Source of the DNA: Spirosoma sp.
GTDB lineage: Bacteria; Bacteroidota; Bacteroidia; Cytophagales; Spirosomataceae
Assembly: GCA_028288385.1 (NCBI GenBank)
Contig: JAQBNX010000234.1
Location: forward strand, 1 to 10,191
DNA length: 10,191 nucleotides
Reading direction: 5' to 3'
Made by a program: the position numbers and the translations under genes. Under the pieces are notes generated by a model that did not search any database, was not told the DNA's origin, and was given only the letters and a program-made list of their open reading frames with translations. This document shows positions 7,054 through 10,191 of the stretch, piece by piece. Numbering within the stretch: position 1 is the first letter of the stretch; each line of letters starts with the position of its first letter.

Positions 7054-8226
7054 TTACTGATACGCCAACGAACCATACGTCAGCGGTGTTTCGGGAATCT
7101 CTGTCGGCCGTCGTCCCTGCACGTCCCCTAAGCGGACGTTGGGCAAATGCGGCAGCACTAATTTGCCAAAGTACTCGCATTCTTCAATCAGCGGATAGCC
7201 CGAGAAAATGAACGACCGGATGCCCATGTCCATGTAGCGGTTCAGTTGGGCAATGATTTGCTCCGGTGTTCCTACCAGGGCGCCACCAGCGCCCGAGCGG
7301 GCCCGGCCAATGCCTGTCCATAAAATTGGTTCTACGAAACCTTCGTCATCGGCTTCCTTGCGCATCTCATTCTGCCTTACCACCCCCAGCGAGTTGGCAT
7401 CCTGCGTCCGCTGCTTCAAGGCTTCGGCCTGTTGGGCGTCAAACTTGCTCATCAGCCGACGCGTCCAGGCGCGGGCCTCCTCTTCCGTTTCACGCACGAC
7501 TACGTGAATGCGCAGGCCAAAATCAATCGTTCGTCCGTGGCGGGCAGCCCTTGCCGATACGTCCTGCATGGTGGCATAGATACTTTCCTCTTTTTCGGGC
7601 CACATCAGAAACACGTCGCAGTGCTGGGCGCATACCTCCCGCGCACCATCAGCAATACCACCGAAATACAGCAACGGCCCACCGTTTTGCTGATATGGTT
7701 TGACGGGCGCACTAGGCAGATTAATTTGGCCGAACACCGGCCCATCATGAAGGATGCGTTCCCTAGTCCAGCCCTGCCGCAGGATGCTGATGGTTTCGGT
7801 GCAGCGCTGATACCGCATGGGGCCCTCCTCTTTGTAGCCAGGCAGGTCGGAGTTGATGATGTTGATCGTCAGACGGCCGTTGAGCAGGTGATCGAGGGAA
7901 CTGATGGCGCGGGCCAGCATGGGTGGGTGATACTCGCCGGTACGTATCGCCACAAGGAGGCTAATATCACTCGTCAACTGCGCCACCGCCGATGCAAACG
8001 CAATGGGCTCCTGACCCACTACGTATGATGTAGGCAATAGTATGTTTTTGAAGCCCTGGGCTTCGGCCGTGAGCAGTATGTTTTTACAATGATCGAAGCT
8101 GCTGCGCCGGGCCGGGTCGAGCTGACCCAGAAATTCGGTGTCACCCCCGCAGAGGTCGCAGAACCAGCCTATTTCAGCCACGCGGTCGGTGGTGCGGACA
8201 GGCACGGAGGTGATGGTGTCGAGCAT
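7054..8226 (-). CDS. LLM-family flavin-dependent monooxygenase, SsuD-like
   Basis: The product has 390 residues and a luciferase-like TIM barrel, without signal peptide or membrane helix, so it is cytoplasmic. It resembles alkanesulfonate monooxygenase SsuD, which uses reduced FMN from a separate reductase and O2 to release sulfite from sulfonates. Matching stretches are NILLPT at 61-66, LDHLLNGRL at 111-119, PLLYFGG at 184-190, FGLRIHVVVRET at 236-247, ARSGAGGALVG at 309-319 and FSGYPLIEE at 341-349. The SsuD active-site Arg and His (R239, H241), the loop Arg (R310) and the Tyr (Y344) are present. The Cys that follows the LIPT motif in SsuD is Val here, and the His after GYP is Leu (346). 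No ssuE reductase or ssuABC transporter is in the window. The substrate may therefore be a different sulfonate or another compound. Confidence 0.87.
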   Translation of the reverse strand: MLDTITSVPVRTTDRVAEIGWFCDLCGGDTEFLGQLDPARRSSFDHCKNILLTAEAQGFKNILLPTSYVVGQEPIAFASAVAQLTSDISLLVAIRTGEYHPPMLARAISSLDHLLNGRLTINIINSDLPGYKEEGPMRYQRCTETISILRQGWTRERILHDGPVFGQINLPSAPVKPYQQNGGPLLYFGGIADGAREVCAQHCDVFLMWPEKEESIYATMQDVSARAARHGRTIDFGLRIHVVVRETEEEARAWTRRLMSKFDAQQAEALKQRTQDANSLGVVRQNEMRKEADDEGFVEPILWTGIGRARSGAGGALVGTPEQIIAQLNRYMDMGIRSFIFSGYPLIEECEYFGKLVLPHLPNVRLGDVQGRRPTEIPETPLTYGSLAYQ

Positions 8227-8259
8227 ACGATAAGCGAAAGGTGGATACGATAGATTCTC

Positions 8260-8288
8260 ATTATAACCGCTATAAAAATGCAGGTAAA
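8260..8288 (-). promoter_or_regulatory. Weak promoter candidate for the monooxygenase gene
   Basis: On the minus strand TTTACC (8288-8283) and TATAAT (8265-8260) are 17 nt apart, a standard sigma-70 layout with four of six matches upstream and six of six downstream. The candidate overlaps the hairpin that follows the alpha-glucosidase gene. Bacteroidota promoters usually have a different -7 element, so this may be chance in an AT-rich gap. Confidence 0.2.
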
Positions 8289-8302
8289 TCCCTTTAACCC
8301 TG
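8273..8302 (-). terminator. Likely intrinsic terminator of the alpha-glucosidase gene
   Basis: The hairpin starts directly after the TAA stop codon. On the minus strand CAGG pairs with CCTG. After a 2-nt GT bulge, TAAA pairs with TTTA, closing a GGGA loop of the GNRA type. CA and then five T residues follow. The stem is short and half AT, so it is modest in strength, but position, loop and T run all fit a terminator reading leftward. Confidence 0.5.
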
Positions 8303-9970
8303 TTATTCGCGAATGATTAAAATTCTGGCTTCAAATGGGCGTAGTGTATTGTCCGCGTCGGCATAGTTCGACAACAGCACCTCGCCCGTCATTCCAGTTG
8401 AACCGTTAGTTTCCTGACCCGAGACGTTCGCCACTACCAGCAATATCTTCTCCCCTAACCGTCGCTCGAATGCCCAAACCGTTGGGTGTTCCGGCAGCAG
8501 ATCGCGGTACGTTCCCTCGTGCAGCACAGGTGTGTGTTTGCGGAACTGTAGCAGGTTTCGGTAATAGTTTATGACAGACCGTGGGTCCGTTTTTTGCTTC
8601 GCTACGTTGATGTCCCGGTAGTTCGGATTCACCTTCAGCCACGTGCGTGGCCCGTTGGTAAAACCAGCGTTGGGAGCGTGGGACCATTGCATGGGCGTTC
8701 GGGCGTGGTCGCGGGCAATGCGGTTGGCGGTTTGGAGGAATTGACTTTGTTTTTCAACGTCCGCATCTGGCCCAATCAAGGCGTTCCAGGCCCTCTTCAC
8801 CTGAATATCATCGAATTCGTGAATGGAATTAAACGGGCAGTTAGTCATACCGATTTCGTCGCCCTGGTATAGGCTCGGCGTTCCACGCTGACACAGCAAC
8901 ACCGTTGCCAGTAGCGTAGCCGATTCGTAGTGATACCGTTCCGGGTCGCCAAAGCGCGACAACACCCGCGGGTTGTCGTGATTGCCAAAGTAGATATTCT
9001 GCCAGCCGGGTGCATCGGGGCCTTCGTCCAGCGTCCGGTCCCATTTGGCAAAAATAGCTTTCAGTTCAGGGAGCGTTAACTCGGGTGCGGGGTCCAGAAA
9101 CCGGTGTTCTTCGCGTGGCACCGCGTGGTCGAAATGGTAAATCATCTGCAGCTCGTGCCGGTTAACGCCCACGTACAAATTGGCCTGTTCGGCCGATACA
9201 CCAAACCCCTCACCCACCGTAATACAGTTGGGGTAGTGTGCCAGAACTTCGCGGTTCATTTCCTGCAGAAACTCGTGGATGCGCGGGCCATTGGCATGAA
9301 TGGTTAAATCGCCATAGCGCCCATCAGGATAGTCGGGAAAGGTTCGGCCGTCGTTCCCGTGCTCTTTTGAAAGAAACGGAATTACGTCCATCCGAAAACC
9401 ATCAACGCCCTTGTCGAGCCAGAACCGCATCATCCGGTAAATCTCTTGCCGCAGTGCCGGATTTTCCCAGTTCAGATCGGGTTGTTTTTCGGCAAACAAA
9501 TGCAGGTAGTATTCGCCGGTCAGTTCATCGAATGTCCAGGCCGGTCCCGAGAAAAACGATTGCCAGTTGTTGGGTTCTTTTCTCCCATTTGCACCCCGCC
9601 AGATGTAATAGTCCCGGTATGGGTTGTCCTTACTTTTCCGGCTTTCCTGAAACCAGCGGTGTTCGTCGGAACTGTGATTAACAACCAGGTCCACTATTAG
9701 TCGCATTCCCCGCTCGTGAACGCCTTTCAGCAGGTCATCGAAGTCGGCCATCAGGCCAAATTCGGGCATGATGGCTTCGTAATCCGAGATGTCGTACCCA
9801 TTGTCGGCATTGGGCGACTGAAAGATGGGGCTGAGCCAGAGAATGTCAACGCCCAGATCGGCCAGGTAATCCAGTTTGCCCATAATACCCGGCAAATCAC
9901 CGATGCCATCGCCATTGGCATCGGCAAAGGAGCGTGGGTATATCTGGTATATAACCTGTTGCTTATGCAT
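8303..9970 (-). CDS. GH13 alpha-glucosidase, probably oligo-1,6-glucosidase
   Basis: The enzyme hydrolyses alpha-linked gluco-oligosaccharides from the non-reducing end to release glucose. The frame opens at 9982 (559 residues), but MHKQQVIYQIYPRSF from the ATG at 9970 (555 residues) looks like the natural start. Residue numbers below count from 9982. No signal peptide is seen, so it acts on sugars already in the cytoplasm. Motifs in order: the calcium-type loop DANGDGIGD at 21-29; DLVVNH at 98-103; GFRMDV at 195-200 with the nucleophile Asp199; VGEGFGV at 256-262 with the acid/base Glu258; and GNHDNPRV at 333-340 with the third catalytic Asp336. A beta-sheet C-terminal domain completes the protein. 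Val at 200, next to the nucleophile, is the residue linked in this family to preference for alpha-1,6 bonds (Thr marks alpha-1,4 enzymes). Length and layout match oligo-1,6-glucosidases. Dextran glucosidase or a related transglucosidase remains possible. Confidence 0.93.
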   Translation of the reverse strand: MHKQQVIYQIYPRSFADANGDGIGDLPGIMGKLDYLADLGVDILWLSPIFQSPNADNGYDISDYEAIMPEFGLMADFDDLLKGVHERGMRLIVDLVVNHSSDEHRWFQESRKSKDNPYRDYYIWRGANGRKEPNNWQSFFSGPAWTFDELTGEYYLHLFAEKQPDLNWENPALRQEIYRMMRFWLDKGVDGFRMDVIPFLSKEHGNDGRTFPDYPDGRYGDLTIHANGPRIHEFLQEMNREVLAHYPNCITVGEGFGVSAEQANLYVGVNRHELQMIYHFDHAVPREEHRFLDPAPELTLPELKAIFAKWDRTLDEGPDAPGWQNIYFGNHDNPRVLSRFGDPERYHYESATLLATVLLCQRGTPSLYQGDEIGMTNCPFNSIHEFDDIQVKRAWNALIGPDADVEKQSQFLQTANRIARDHARTPMQWSHAPNAGFTNGPRTWLKVNPNYRDINVAKQKTDPRSVINYYRNLLQFRKHTPVLHEGTYRDLLPEHPTVWAFERRLGEKILLVVANVSGQETNGSTGMTGEVLLSNYADADNTLRPFEARILIIRE

Positions 9971-10084
9971 TATTGGCATCATCTATAAACGGATCAGTCG
10001 TCCGGATGAAACAGCGAATGGCACGGCAAGCACAGAAGCAACGTCCCTCACCAAGTGTGGGCAATCCTGTAGGCCTCAGTGGCT

Positions 10085-10191
10085 TTACCGCATCAACTCA
10101 TCGAACGTAATGCTCACGTAGTATAGCCCGCCAATACGTGCCAGGCCATAACCCTGCGCATAGTACGTATTGAGGATGTTCGTGCCACCCA
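10085..10191 (-). CDS. C-terminal end of a TonB-dependent outer-membrane receptor (partial)
   Basis: Only the last 35 codons lie in the window, ending at the TAA at 10087-10085. The readable residues include GGTNILNTYYAQGYG, then ARIGGLYYVSITF, and end in DELMR. This pattern (an N(I/V/L)LN.YY turn, then GLYYVS.TF as the last beta-strand) is typical of the C-terminal barrel end of TonB-dependent receptors in Bacteroidota, including SusC/RagA-like proteins. The final strand is followed by a short polar tail. The start and the plug domain are outside the window, so the substrate cannot be told. The next gene downstream is a GH13 alpha-glucosidase about 100 bp away, with no SusD-like lipoprotein in between. 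Confidence 0.6.
   Translation of the reverse strand, partial: GGTNILNTYYAQGYGLARIGGLYYVSITFDELMR

Noticed and set aside
7432..8028. Open frame of 198 codons on the plus strand
   Set aside because: It is antisense to the well-supported monooxygenase gene and resembles no protein family I know.
7054..8226. Naming the monooxygenase ssuD
   Set aside because: Key residues differ and neither the reductase nor the transporter genes of the ssu operon are present, so the symbol would claim too much.
10021..10080. Possible terminator after the TonB-dependent receptor
   Set aside because: Only stems of three to four base pairs can be drawn and there is no T run.
1..10191. A new defence system, mobile element or CRISPR array
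   Set aside because: I saw no repeat array, transposase, integrase, toxin-antitoxin pair, nuclease or reverse transcriptase, and the genes are recognisable metabolic and envelope functions.

Overview
This window most likely comes from a Bacteroidota chromosome, probably of the Cytophagales type (Spirosoma-like). The evidence is the end of a TonB-dependent receptor, a secreted PA14-OmpA surface protein, genes that mostly lack a clear Shine-Dalgarno sequence, and the overall look of the proteins. The genus is an inference from protein character only. Every gene I can support reads on the minus strand, so transcription runs from the right edge of the window to the left.

Layout in the direction of transcription. 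At 10191-10085 is the C-terminal end of an outer-membrane TonB-dependent receptor. At 9970-8303 is a cytoplasmic GH13 alpha-glucosidase, probably of the oligo-1,6-glucosidase kind, followed at once by a terminator-like hairpin with a T run. At 8226-7054 is a bacterial-luciferase-family (LLM) flavin-dependent monooxygenase that resembles alkanesulfonate monooxygenase SsuD but differs at key positions. A two-gene unit follows, 21 bp apart: a small YrdB/DUF2568-type membrane protein (6977-6639) and a sodium:solute symporter (6617-4773). A 270-bp gap with a hairpin and a weak promoter candidate separates these from a complete pyruvate carboxylase (4502-1050). Next is a perfect 12-bp inverted repeat, and then a secreted PA14-OmpA protein (984 leftward).

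The genes are mostly ordinary central-metabolism, uptake and envelope functions: outer-membrane uptake, cleavage of alpha-linked oligosaccharides, a Na+-coupled transporter, and anaplerotic oxaloacetate synthesis. They do not form one obvious pathway. I found no CRISPR array, tRNA, rRNA, insertion sequence or phage gene, and no convincing new system.

The observation most worth checking is at the left edge. The PA14-OmpA gene is cut by an in-frame TAA at 81-79 in the middle of its OmpA domain. The same frame then continues with a textbook OmpA C-terminal sequence to the end of the window. This is a recent nonsense mutation, a sequencing error, or (least likely) a read-through stop.
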